Positions 33,094 through 40,681 of a stretch of 64,000 bases of DNA are shown here, one piece after another. Where the stretch lies: contig DATKPY010000038.1 in the NCBI GenBank assembly GCA_035523875.1, positions 1-64,000 of the forward strand. The letters are read 5' to 3'. The position numbers were made by a program, and so were the translations under genes. A model generated the notes under the pieces. It did not search any database. It was not told where the DNA came from and saw only the letters and a list, made by a program, of their open reading frames with translations. The DNA is from JASHUC01 sp035523875 (GTDB taxonomy: Bacteria; Pseudomonadota; Gammaproteobacteria; Steroidobacterales; Steroidobacteraceae). Positions within the stretch are counted from its first letter, which is position 1, and each line of letters opens with the position of its first letter.

Positions 33094-33765
33094 CTAGAGG
33101 ATGCTGACGACGGAGGAGAGCGGCACCGTGCCGTTCGAGGTGTTCACGTCGAGCGCCTGGGTCGTCGGATCGATCGTGACGCTCGTGACCTGACTCTCGA
33201 CGAGCGGGCTCACCGACTGGCTTGCGCCGTCGACCGTCGCCGTCACGGCGATGCCGTACTGCCCGGCCGGCGCTGCAGCCCCGGCGCTGGTCGTGCCGTT
33301 CCAGGTGAAATTCGTGAGACCCGAGGCCGAAGGGGCGACCTGGAACGAGCTCACCGCATTGCCGCTCGAGTCGGTGATCGAGACCGTGAGTGCCGTTGCG
33401 CCCGCGGGGGCCGTGACGGCGCCGCTCACCGTGCCGCCCGAAGTGAGCGTCCCGGTGGTGCTGGGGGCGAGCACAGTCTGGCCGAGAAGCGACGCGCCGC
33501 TCGTGAGCTGCGAGGACTGGAGCGCGGTCTGCATGCTCTGCATGCTCGACACTTCGCTCAAGCCCTCGATCTGCTGCAGGAAGTCCGAGGGGTCGGTCGG
33601 GTTCAACGGATCCTGATTCTGCATCTGAGTGCTGATCAGCTGCAGGAACTGCGACTCGCTGATCTGCATATTCGCCGGAACGGCGCTCTCCGCCGAGCTG
33701 GCGGAGCTCGAGGGGTTGTTGAGCGTCGCGGCCGGGCCGGTGATACCTGGGAGCGTGGTGGACAT
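33094..33765 (-). CDS. flgD: Hook-capping scaffold protein FlgD
   Basis: 223 aa. The N-terminal signature ISESQFLQLISTQMQNQDPLNPTDPSDFLQQIEGLSEVSSMQ is diagnostic. The C-terminal part has FlgD's tudor/Fn3-like folds (NFTWNGTTSAGAAAPAGQYGIAVTATVDG). It guides hook assembly and is then released. It lies 44 bp after flgC. Confidence 0.97.
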   Translation of the reverse strand: MSTTLPGITGPAATLNNPSSSASSAESAVPANMQISESQFLQLISTQMQNQDPLNPTDPSDFLQQIEGLSEVSSMQSMQTALQSSQLTSGASLLGQTVLAPSTTGTLTSGGTVSGAVTAPAGATALTVSITDSSGNAVSSFQVAPSASGLTNFTWNGTTSAGAAAPAGQYGIAVTATVDGASQSVSPLVESQVTSVTIDPTTQALDVNTSNGTVPLSSVVSIL

Positions 33766-33809
33766 GCGGTCTCTCCGTAATGTGGGCGGGCGCTAGGCGG
33801 GCGGCAGCG

Positions 33810-34250
33810 TCACTGGCCGAGCTTCAGGGTGGCGAGCATCAGGTCCTTCGCCGTGTTCATCACCTCGACGTCGTCCTGGTAGGAGCGCGAGGCTGAGATC
33901 ATGTCGGTCATCTCCTCGATCACGTTGACGTTTGGCGAATAGACGTTGCCGTTCGCATCGGCGAGCGGGTTGCCGGGGTCGTTGCGCACCGTCGGCGGAG
34001 CTTGGCTCTGGACGATGCCGGCCACACGTACCGCCGCATCGCTCCCAGCGCCGGTCGAGAAGGTGCCGGAGAGCCCCGAGCCAAGCGCTTGCTGCACGGC
34101 CTGGAACACCGGGTGGAGCGCCTTGTAGACGGTCGCGGGGCTGCCGCTCACGCTGTCGGCGTTCGCGAGGTTGCTCGCCACAGTGTTGAGCCGTACCGAT
34201 TGCGCGGAGAGGCCCGAGCCTGCGATGTCGAAGATCTTGAACGAGGACAT
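33810..34250 (-). CDS. flgC: Proximal rod protein FlgC
   Basis: 146 aa. The N-terminal rod motif (FDIAGSGLSAQSVRLNTVASNLANADSVSGS), the central YSPNVNVIEEMTDMISASRSYQDDVEVMNTAKDLMLATLKLGQ and the length match FlgC. ATG 34250 is the natural start, 20 bp after flgB. It is part of the rod. Confidence 0.97.
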   Translation of the reverse strand: MSSFKIFDIAGSGLSAQSVRLNTVASNLANADSVSGSPATVYKALHPVFQAVQQALGSGLSGTFSTGAGSDAAVRVAGIVQSQAPPTVRNDPGNPLADANGNVYSPNVNVIEEMTDMISASRSYQDDVEVMNTAKDLMLATLKLGQ

Positions 34251-34270
34251 GCCGTACTCCGATCGGGTCC

Positions 34271-34672
34271 CTAGGATCCGGTAATGGCAGTCATGAGGTC
34301 CCGCAAGCGGGTAGTGAGAAACGTGAGGGTCGCCTGATAGCGCACCGTGTTGTCGGCGAAGGCCGCCTGCTCGAGCTGCGCATCGACCGTGTTGCCATCG
34401 AGCGAGGGGGCGAGCGGCACCCGATACTGCAGCGGCGGATCCGCGCCATTCTGCGGGTCGGTGCCGATGCCGCCCGCGCTCGTCGCGGCGAGGTTGAGCG
34501 ATGCGCCGGGCGTGCCCGCGGCCGCGAGCGCCGCGCGGAAATCGATGTCCTTGGCCTTGTAGTTCGGCGTGTCGACGTTCGCGAGATTGTCCGCGAGCAG
34601 CTCCATGCGCCGCGACTCGAGTTTGAGCGCGGTCGCATCGAGACCGAGATAGGTATCGAGACTCAAAGCCAT
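34271..34672 (-). CDS. flgB: Proximal rod protein FlgB
   Basis: 133 aa. It opens MALSLDTYLGLDATALKLESRRMELLADNLANVDTPNYKAKDIDF, typical of FlgB, and ends with QATLTFLTTRLRDLMTAITG. It is the first gene of the flgBCDEFGHIJ(KL) operon. A perfect sigma-54 site lies 38 bp upstream. Confidence 0.97.
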   Translation of the reverse strand: MALSLDTYLGLDATALKLESRRMELLADNLANVDTPNYKAKDIDFRAALAAAGTPGASLNLAATSAGGIGTDPQNGADPPLQYRVPLAPSLDGNTVDAQLEQAAFADNTVRYQATLTFLTTRLRDLMTAITGS

Positions 34673-34709
34673 GGTGCGAGCCGTCAAATTTGTGACCTGC
34701 GGGAGCCAC

Positions 34710-34725
34710 AGCAATCCGCGTGCCA
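34710..34725 (-). promoter_or_regulatory. Sigma-54 (RpoN) promoter for the flgB operon
   Basis: On the minus strand it reads TGGCACGCGGATTGCT, a full match to the TGGCAC-N5-TTGCT consensus with the GG and GC dinucleotides ten bases apart. It is 38 bp upstream of flgB. A FleQ-type activator would be needed; its gene is outside the window. Confidence 0.9.
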
Positions 34726-34817
34726 GCGCTGCTCGCGGGCGTGCGCCCTTGATTTACGCGCGGCGCGCTGTGACGCGGCTCGCACCGAGCGGCAAGATCC
34801 TGCCGCTGCGGCACGCC

Positions 34818-34833
34818 TGGCTCGCCGCTTGCA
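34818..34833 (+). promoter_or_regulatory. Sigma-54 (RpoN) promoter for flgA
   Basis: It reads TGGCTCGCCGCTTGCA, with GG-N10-GC spacing and one mismatch to TGGCAC-N5-TTGCA. The predicted transcription start, about 12 bases after the GC, falls at about 34844, only 2 bases from the flgA ATG. Either the message is nearly leaderless, or the start codon or the site assignment needs correction. Confidence 0.6.
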
Positions 34834-34845
34834 AAGTATTGGCCC

Positions 34846-35598
34846 ATGAAGAGAAGCACGACGGAATTCTGGCGGTGCCGGCAGCGGGCACTCGCGCTGG
34901 GTGTCCTCATCACGCTCGCGCCATGCGCGCTCGTTCAAGAGCTCGCCTGTGCGCACGACCTCGAGCCCGTCGAGAGTCTGGCGACGATCCGCGCTGCGGC
35001 GCTCGATTTCGTGCGGTCGCAGCTCGTGCGCTCCTCGGGTATCGCCTCGATCGAGATCGGCGCGCTCGATGAGCGGCTGCGCCTCGCTCGCTGCGCACGG
35101 GCGCTGCATGCGGAGCTGCCGGCCGGCATGACCATTCAGGCACGCTCCACGGTGGGCGTGAGCTGCGAGGGACCGGTGCGCTGGATGATCTATGTGCCGG
35201 TGACCGTCGAGCGGCGCGTTCAGGTGCTGGTGCTGCGACACGCCGTCGAGCGCAATGCGATGCTGACGCCGGCGGACGTGACCGTCGAGACGCGCCGCAT
35301 CGCGGGCCTCGGAGCGGCATTCCTCGAGAATCCTGCCGAGCTCGACGGGCGCTCGCTGCGGCGCACGCTCGCCGCCGGCACCGTGCTCACGGTCGACATG
35401 TTCGCCCCCGATAACGTCGTGCATCGTGGCCAGGAGGTGACGCTCCTTGCCGCGGGAGCGGCGATCGAGGTGCGCGCGGAGGGTCGCGCGCTCGAGGATG
35501 CGCCGGCCGGCGGCCGGCTCAAGGTAGAGAACCTGAGTTCCCAACGGGTCGTCGAAGGCGTCGCGGACTCCTCCGGCGTCGTGCGGGTGGATCCGTGA
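34846..35598 (+). CDS. flgA: Flagellar P-ring assembly chaperone FlgA
   Basis: 250 aa. The signal peptide is about residues 1-37 (basic start then LALGVLITLAPCALVQELACAHD). The mature part begins with RAAALDFVRSQL and has RCARALHAELPAG. The SAF-type domain (about 125-190) has VLRHAVERNAMLTPADVTVETRRI and RSLRRTLAAGTVLTVDMFA, and the C-terminus has GQEVTLLAAGAAIEVRAEGRALEDAPAGGRLKVENLSS, the FlgA family signature. It chaperones FlgI into the P-ring. It is divergent from the flgB operon. Confidence 0.95.
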   Translation: MKRSTTEFWRCRQRALALGVLITLAPCALVQELACAHDLEPVESLATIRAAALDFVRSQLVRSSGIASIEIGALDERLRLARCARALHAELPAGMTIQARSTVGVSCEGPVRWMIYVPVTVERRVQVLVLRHAVERNAMLTPADVTVETRRIAGLGAAFLENPAELDGRSLRRTLAAGTVLTVDMFAPDNVVHRGQEVTLLAAGAAIEVRAEGRALEDAPAGGRLKVENLSSQRVVEGVADSSGVVRVDP

Positions 35599-35612
35599 CC
35601 CGTGCCGCTCGC

Positions 35613-35639
35613 TCAAGTTTCGAGGTCTGCGGCCGATAT
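35613..35639 (+). promoter_or_regulatory. Sigma-28 (FliA) promoter for flgM-flgN
   Basis: It reads TCAAGTTT, 11 bases, GCCGATAT, nearly the full FliA consensus. It lies 29 bp before the GTG of flgM (35669) and 14 bp after the flgA stop. Confidence 0.88.
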
Positions 35640-35668
35640 CGTGTCGAATGGACGGGGGAGGACGCGGA

Positions 35669-36004
35669 GTGACCACGAAGGTAACCGGACCGGAGCTCGC
35701 AAGCGCCTCGATCGGCGGCGGCAATCTCCCGCCGGCTTCCCGAGGCAGCGCACCCGGGGGCTCGGGTGCGCAGAGTCCCAGCACCAGCACTTCCTCGAGC
35801 GACGTGCAGATCACCAGTGCGGCCGCGCAGCTGGCCGCACTCGAGCAGAGCTTGATGGCACAGCCGGTCGTCGATCCCGGACGCGTCGCGGCGGCATCGG
35901 ATGCGATTGCGAGCGGCTCGTATGCGGTGCAGCCCGAAAAGGTCGCGCTGGGTCTCATGAAGACCGAGCAGGCGCTCGCCGGCCTCTTTGGCGCCAAGGG
36001 ATGA
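35669..36004 (+). CDS. flgM: Anti-sigma-28 factor FlgM
   Basis: 111 aa from GTG 35669, chosen because gggaggacgcgga precedes it; ATG 35648 would extend it by seven residues. The N-terminus is Gly/Ser/Pro-rich and disordered. The C-terminal half is the FlgM core: SSDVQITSAAAQLAALEQSLM, DPGRVAAASDAIASGSYAVQPEKVALGLMKTEQAL. FlgM binds FliA (encoded at 52166) and is exported when the hook is complete. It is 3 bp from flgN. Confidence 0.88.
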   Translation: MTTKVTGPELASASIGGGNLPPASRGSAPGGSGAQSPSTSTSSSDVQITSAAAQLAALEQSLMAQPVVDPGRVAAASDAIASGSYAVQPEKVALGLMKTEQALAGLFGAKG

Positions 36005-36007
36005 TCG

Positions 36008-36493
36008 ATGGACGCCACCGCCTGCCGGGAACGGCTTGGAGCACTCATCGCGGATGCGACCGGTGCGCTCGATGATCTCGCCGCCTCGCTCGATCGCGAG
36101 CACGAGCTCCTCCTCGCGAACGAGGTGTCCGAGCTCGACGGGGCGATGCGCACGCGCCAGCGCACGGTCTCCCGTGTCATGCGCATCGACGAGGAGCGCC
36201 AGGCACTGTGCCGGCGAGTCGGCTATCCGACCGACCTCGTAGGACTCAAGCGGCTCTTCGAATGGTGCGATCCGCACGCGTCGCTCGCCGGTGCGTGGAA
36301 GCGCTGCGTGGCGGGCGCCGCGAAGTGCCGGGAGCTCAACGACCGCAATGGCGCCCTCGTGAGCGCACGACTGAAGCACGTCCAGGCCCGACTCGGCACG
36401 CTCATGAGCGGCCGGCGGGAGACGGTGACGTACGGTCGCCGCGGCGGCTACGCGATTGCCACCGTCGGACAGGTCGTGACCACGAAGGCCTGA
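36008..36493 (+). CDS. flgN: Flagellar type III chaperone FlgN
   Basis: 161 aa, predicted all-helical. The N-terminal helices (LGALIADATGALDDLAASLDREHELLLANEVSELDGAM) resemble FlgN, and RCVAGAAKCRELNDRNGALVSARLKHVQARLG matches the C-terminal substrate-binding region (NxxNGxLI-type). FlgN escorts FlgK and FlgL to the export gate. It is coupled to flgM by a 3 bp gap. Confidence 0.88.
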   Translation: MDATACRERLGALIADATGALDDLAASLDREHELLLANEVSELDGAMRTRQRTVSRVMRIDEERQALCRRVGYPTDLVGLKRLFEWCDPHASLAGAWKRCVAGAAKCRELNDRNGALVSARLKHVQARLGTLMSGRRETVTYGRRGGYAIATVGQVVTTKA

Positions 36494-36555
36494 GCATCGC
36501 GCAGCGAGCGGTCCGATCGCGCCGCTGCAAGGGCGATGTGATGCGCGTCTCGGCT

Positions 36556-36582
36556 TAAAGTTTCCTGCCGTGCGGCCGATAC
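36556..36582 (+). promoter_or_regulatory. Sigma-28 (FliA) promoter for the second flgM-like gene
   Basis: It reads TAAAGTTT, 11 bases, GCCGATAC, the best -35 match in the window. It ends 27 bp before the TTG start at 36610. Confidence 0.88.
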
Positions 36583-36609
36583 AATAGGTGCACGGCAGGA
36601 GATTGTGAG

Positions 36610-36939
36610 TTGGCCAGTAAAATCAACGGTGTAGAGGGCAACCCGCCGACGTCCGTCGCCACGGGCTCGGCTACGCGCGGCGCGCAGACGACGCCGAGTG
36701 CGGCCTCCTCGGGCGTGGCCAGCTCCGACAGCGTCCACATCACGGACACCGCGGGTCAGCTCGCGGCGCTCGAGCAGACGGTGAGCCAGATGCCCGCCAT
36801 CGACGAAGCGCGGGTGGGCGCCGTGCAGAGCGCCATCGATCAGGGCCGCTACACGGTCTCCGCGGCGAACGTCGCGGATCGGCTGATGCAGTTCGAGCAC
36901 TCGCTCAGCTCTCTCCAGGGCAAGAAATCACCTCGCTAG
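36610..36939 (+). CDS. Second FlgM-like anti-sigma-28 protein
   Basis: 109 aa from TTG 36610 (ggcaggaga upstream). The C-terminal half closely parallels FlgM: SSDSVHITDTAGQLAALEQTVSQ, IDEARVGAVQSAIDQGRYTVSAANVADRLMQFEHSL. The N-terminus is again Gly/Ser/Thr-rich and disordered. This makes two FlgM-type genes flanking flgN, each with its own sigma-28 promoter. A TTG start and separate promoter suggest distinct dosing. Function as an anti-FliA factor is inferred from similarity to the neighbouring flgM. Confidence 0.8.
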   Translation: MASKINGVEGNPPTSVATGSATRGAQTTPSAASSGVASSDSVHITDTAGQLAALEQTVSQMPAIDEARVGAVQSAIDQGRYTVSAANVADRLMQFEHSLSSLQGKKSPR

Positions 36940-36964
36940 GCGCGCTCGGCGCTGCCGCGAGCGT

Positions 36965-37873
36965 TCAGCCCAGTGCCTCGCGCAGCGAGGCGATCTCCTG
37001 TGCCGACTCGCCGATGAGAGCCTCGCACTGTGCGCGGTTCAACTGCAGCCGCGCAATGGACCTCACGCTCTGCAGTCGCACCTCGAGCAGCTCGGGCTGG
37101 TTCTGATAGGCCGCGATCAGCGTGGCGGCGATGAGCACGTCGGTCAGGGAAGCCGCTCCGCGCGGCTCGCGGGCGAAGTCCTCGGAGTCGCGCACCGCCG
37201 CCACGATCTCCTCGGGCATCGACCAGTGCTCGAGAATCGCGCACGCGACACTCAAGTGCCAGTCGCGCTCGATCGCCTGGTAGGCCGCAGCGTCGGTGAA
37301 CAGGGTGCGATGCCGGCTCGCACGGCTCAAGATGTAGAGCCGGCCCAGGCTCTGCAGCAGCCCCGCAAGGAGTGCCGTGTCCGCGCTCAGCTGAGTCCGC
37401 CGGCGGGCAATGACATAACAGAGGCTCGCGACGAGCGCGGTGCGCTCCCAGAGCGCGGCGAGCGGCCTCTCCAGCCCCTGGAGCTCGCTCGAGCTGCGCA
37501 GCTGCTGGACGGCGAAGGCGATGGAGGCGCTGCGGACCGTGTTGAATCCCACCCGCAGAATTGCCGTGCGCAGCTCCACGATCGGCTTGCCGCTCGGATT
37601 CAGGGCCGCAGAGTTCGCCATCCGCAGCAGCCTCGCGGTGACCACGGGCTCACCGCTCACCACGCGGGCCACGCGCTCGGGGGACACGCTCTCATCGGCG
37701 AGCACCAAGCGAATGCGGGCGACGATGTCCGGAAAGCCCGGTAGATCGAGCTCGCCCGCCGAGAGCTCGGCGGCGAGCGCCTGCACGAACAGGAACGCCT
37801 CCTGCGTGTCCTCGGGGCTCGAGAACGCGGGTGTCGCGGAACTCATGGCACTTTGCACTCGGTTCGAGCTCAC
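36965..37873 (-). CDS. HDOD domain protein (first of tandem pair)
   Basis: 302 aa. The HDOD domain covers about 35-240: LPGFPDIVARIRLVLADESVSPERVARVVSGEPVVTARLLRMANSAAL is the standard HDOD opening, followed by VGFNTVRSASIAF and ALLAGLLQSLG. The metal-binding HD residues of true HD hydrolases are not in place, as usual for HDOD. HDOD proteins act in signalling and motility control. It is a paralogue of the next gene, sharing most motifs. ATG 37846 is an alternative start. Confidence 0.85.
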   Translation of the reverse strand: MSSNRVQSAMSSATPAFSSPEDTQEAFLFVQALAAELSAGELDLPGFPDIVARIRLVLADESVSPERVARVVSGEPVVTARLLRMANSAALNPSGKPIVELRTAILRVGFNTVRSASIAFAVQQLRSSSELQGLERPLAALWERTALVASLCYVIARRRTQLSADTALLAGLLQSLGRLYILSRASRHRTLFTDAAAYQAIERDWHLSVACAILEHWSMPEEIVAAVRDSEDFAREPRGAASLTDVLIAATLIAAYQNQPELLEVRLQSVRSIARLQLNRAQCEALIGESAQEIASLREALG

Positions 37874-37896
37874 GGCGGACGCGCTCTGCGGCCCGG

Positions 37897-38805
37897 TCAG
37901 CGACCGAGTGCCTGCTGCATGGCAGCCACTTCGTCGGCCGATTCGGCGATCAGCTTCTCGTAGGCCGGACGGTCGAGATGCATGCGACGGCAGGCGCCGA
38001 CGCCCTGCATGTTGAGCTCGATCGTCTCCGGGTGCTCCTGGTAGGTCACGAGCAGGAAGGCGACCGTGAGCACGTCCGTCAAGTCCGGATCACCGTCGTG
38101 CTCGCGTTCGAAGTCCTCGAATTCGCTGACCGCTGCAACCACATCGTCGGCCATCTCCCAGTTCTCCAGGACCGCCTTCGCGATGCTCGAGTGCCAGTCG
38201 CGCACGATCTGGTGGTAGGCGGGCGGATCGGCAAAGAGCTCCGGGTGGGCCTTCGCTCGCGTGAGGATGTAGAGCTCGCCCACGCCCTGCAGCAGCCCGG
38301 CGAGGAGCGCCGTGTCGGGATTGACGCCGGTGAGCCGCCGGGCGACCACGTAGGACATGGCGGCGACCGTCGCGCTGCGGTGCCAGAGCTCATCGAGCGG
38401 CACTTCGAGCCCTTTGAGCGCGTCCACCTTCTTGAGCTGGGACATCGCAAAGGCGATCGCAGCGCTGCGGACCATGTTGAAACCGAGCCGCGCGACCGCG
38501 GTGCGCAGGTCGGTGACCGACTTGCCGCTGAAGTTGAAGGCGGCGGAGTTGGCCACTTGCAGCAAGCGCGCGGCGAGCGCGGGCTCGGCGCTCACGACAC
38601 GCACGACCTTCTCCGGGGTGACGTTGTCGTCCGCGAGCACCTGGCGCACGCGCAGCGCGATGTCCGGAAAGCTCGGCAAGTCGATCTTGCCGCTCGAGAG
38701 CTCTGCGGCAAGCGATTGCACGAATGCGAACGCGGCGTCGGGCACGCTGATCGAAGTGGTCTCGCCGGTCGCGCGGTTGGGCGTTCCGGATTCAGTGTTG
38801 CTCAT
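37897..38805 (-). CDS. HDOD domain protein (second of tandem pair)
   Basis: 302 aa with the same architecture: LPSFPDIALRVRQVLADDNVTPEKVVRVVSAEPALAARLLQVANSAAFN, LGFNMVRSAAIAFAMSQL, ALLAGLLQGVGELYILTRA. It differs from its neighbour mainly in the N-terminal 20 residues and C-terminal 60. The gene begins inside the cheB 3' end (14-base overlap) and lies 23 bp upstream of the first HDOD gene, so both belong to the cheRDB unit. A role as a chemotaxis or cell-cycle signalling adaptor is inference. Confidence 0.87.
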   Translation of the reverse strand: MSNTESGTPNRATGETTSISVPDAAFAFVQSLAAELSSGKIDLPSFPDIALRVRQVLADDNVTPEKVVRVVSAEPALAARLLQVANSAAFNFSGKSVTDLRTAVARLGFNMVRSAAIAFAMSQLKKVDALKGLEVPLDELWHRSATVAAMSYVVARRLTGVNPDTALLAGLLQGVGELYILTRAKAHPELFADPPAYHQIVRDWHSSIAKAVLENWEMADDVVAAVSEFEDFEREHDGDPDLTDVLTVAFLLVTYQEHPETIELNMQGVGACRRMHLDRPAYEKLIAESADEVAAMQQALGR

Positions 38806-39991
38806 AGGTTTCCCCGGGGTCTGTGCTAGCGGTGCTCGCGCCCGGCCGATGCGGGCGCGCGATGTCCAAGGCTGAGGCGAGCGTCGCGAGCGCCGCGGCA
38901 ATGTGCGGGAGCGCGAGCACGCGTTCGGCGGCGCCAATCGCGACGGCCTCTCCGGGCATGCCCCATACCACGCTCGTCGCCTCGTCCTGTGCGAGCGTGT
39001 GGCTCCCTGCCTCGCGCATTTCGAGCAGTCCGCGAGCCCCGTCTTTGCCCATGCCGGTGAGCAGGAGTCCGATTGCATTGCGGCCCGCGCACTGCGCGAC
39101 CGAGCGGAACAGCACATCGACCGAGGGCTTGTGGCGGTTCACCGGTGCGCCGTCGTCGAGCTCGAGAACATAGCGAGTGCCGTCGCGCGCGATGCGCAGA
39201 TGCCGGTCGCCGGGGGCGACGTAGGCATGGCCCGCGAGCACCTGCTGCCCGTGCTCGGCCTCGGTCACCCGCAGCTGGCAATACTCGTTCATGCGCCGTG
39301 CGAACGTTCCGCTGAAGGCCTTCGGGATGTGCTGCGCGACGACGACTCCCGGGATGTCGGGGGGCAGGCCCACGAGCACTTCCTTGATCGCCTCGGTGCC
39401 GCCGGTCGAGGCGCCGATCGCGATGATCCGGTCGGTCGTGCGCAGTGGCCGGGCGCTGCCGCGCGCACCGCTCAGGAGGCTCGGTGCGAGCGCACGGCTC
39501 GCGGAGGATTGCGCGCCGAGGCCATGGGCATCGAGGGCGCGCACGCTCGCTCCCGCGGCCGCCTTGACCTTCTCGATGAGCTCGTCGGCGTACTCCGGCA
39601 GGCTTGCGGCAATGTCGAGCCGCGGCTTCGCCAGGTAGTCCACCGCCCCGAGCGCGAGCGCATCGAGCGTCACGTCCGCGCCGTGCTCGGTGAGCGAGGA
39701 CACCATCACGACCGGCATCGGCCGCAGCCGCATCAGATTCCTGAGGAAGGTGAGGCCGTCCATCTTCGGCATCTCGACGTCGAGGGTGAGCACGTCGGGG
39801 TTCAGCTGCTTGATCTTCTCGCGCGCCATGTGCGCATCGCCGGCGACGCCCACGACCTCGATGGAGCGGTCGCGCGCGAGCATGTCCGTGAGCAGCTGAC
39901 GCACGAGCGCCGAATCGTCGACGATGAGCACGCGGATGCGGCGTCGGAACTCCGCGCTCTTGCCCGGCGGGGACATCGCCTGCTGTGACAT
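38792..39991 (-). CDS. cheB: Chemotaxis protein-glutamate methylesterase CheB
   Basis: 399 aa. The receiver domain (about 18-135) has acidic pocket Asp25/Asp26 and phospho-acceptor Asp71 in LTLDVEMPKMDG. A linker (135-185) leads to the methylesterase domain with triad Ser195 (GASTGG), His221 (QHIPKAF) and Asp317 (TGMGKDG). It removes methyl groups from receptor glutamates and deamidates glutamines. Its MCP partner in this cluster carries a C-terminal xWxxF tether. It sits 32 bp downstream of cheD. Confidence 0.97.
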   Translation of the reverse strand: MSQQAMSPPGKSAEFRRRIRVLIVDDSALVRQLLTDMLARDRSIEVVGVAGDAHMAREKIKQLNPDVLTLDVEMPKMDGLTFLRNLMRLRPMPVVMVSSLTEHGADVTLDALALGAVDYLAKPRLDIAASLPEYADELIEKVKAAAGASVRALDAHGLGAQSSASRALAPSLLSGARGSARPLRTTDRIIAIGASTGGTEAIKEVLVGLPPDIPGVVVAQHIPKAFSGTFARRMNEYCQLRVTEAEHGQQVLAGHAYVAPGDRHLRIARDGTRYVLELDDGAPVNRHKPSVDVLFRSVAQCAGRNAIGLLLTGMGKDGARGLLEMREAGSHTLAQDEATSVVWGMPGEAVAIGAAERVLALPHIAAALATLASALDIARPHRPGASTASTDPGETYEQH

Positions 39992-40023
39992 CGTCGGATG
40001 GCTCCGTTCGCGCGCTTTGCGGC

Positions 40024-40680
40024 TCAGTCGAACAGCTCGACATCGCCACCATCGCCCTGCGCCCCGAGGCTTGCGAGGTAGATCCGCTCGCGATCGGCGA
40101 TGCTGCGGTTCTCGATTGCCCGCAACCGCCGTACCCTGACGCGGCCCAGGGCCGGGAAATAGACGATCTTGCGCGGCTGCATCCCGCCGAGATCCTGCGC
40201 GGCGATCGTGTATCCCTCGATCCTGACGAATGACAGCACGAAGTCGATGTTGCGCGCTCCCACGTCGGTCATCGAGGTGAGGATGCGCCCACCCCCGAAG
40301 AGCTTGAGCTCGAGCCGGTCGCGAGCTGCGCCGAGCTTGAGCAGATCGTTGATCAGGCTCTCCATCGCGTAGGAACCGTAGCGCGTGGCGAGTCGCACCG
40401 CCGGATCGAGCCAGCCGTTCGGTTCCGCCGCCGAGTCATCGGGCAGCATGAAATGATTCATCCCGCCGATGCCGCGCTGCGGGTCGCGCACGCATGCCGA
40501 GATGCAGGAGCCCAGCACGGTCGTGATCGCCTCGTCGTGGCAGGTGACGTAGTACTCCCCGGCAAGAATCTTCGTCGTCCAGCGCTCCGTATCCGGCTCC
40601 CAGAAGCGCTGCAGATGCTCGAAGCCGCGCAGCATCGGCGGCTGCTCGGCCTTCGCGGCTTTTTCGAAGAGCGTGCCCAT
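40024..40680 (-). CDS. cheD: Chemoreceptor glutamine deamidase CheD
   Basis: 218 aa. The conserved site is present: ITTVLGSCISACVRD with catalytic Cys59, then GGMNHFML with His76. KLFGGGRIL and VDFVLSFV follow. CheD deamidates receptor glutamines and can dock to CheC or CheY-P. It lies 1 bp from cheR. The C-terminal extension of about 50 residues is longer than in short CheD proteins. Confidence 0.95.
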   Translation of the reverse strand: MGTLFEKAAKAEQPPMLRGFEHLQRFWEPDTERWTTKILAGEYYVTCHDEAITTVLGSCISACVRDPQRGIGGMNHFMLPDDSAAEPNGWLDPAVRLATRYGSYAMESLINDLLKLGAARDRLELKLFGGGRILTSMTDVGARNIDFVLSFVRIEGYTIAAQDLGGMQPRKIVYFPALGRVRVRRLRAIENRSIADRERIYLASLGAQGDGGDVELFD

Positions 40681-40681
40681 G

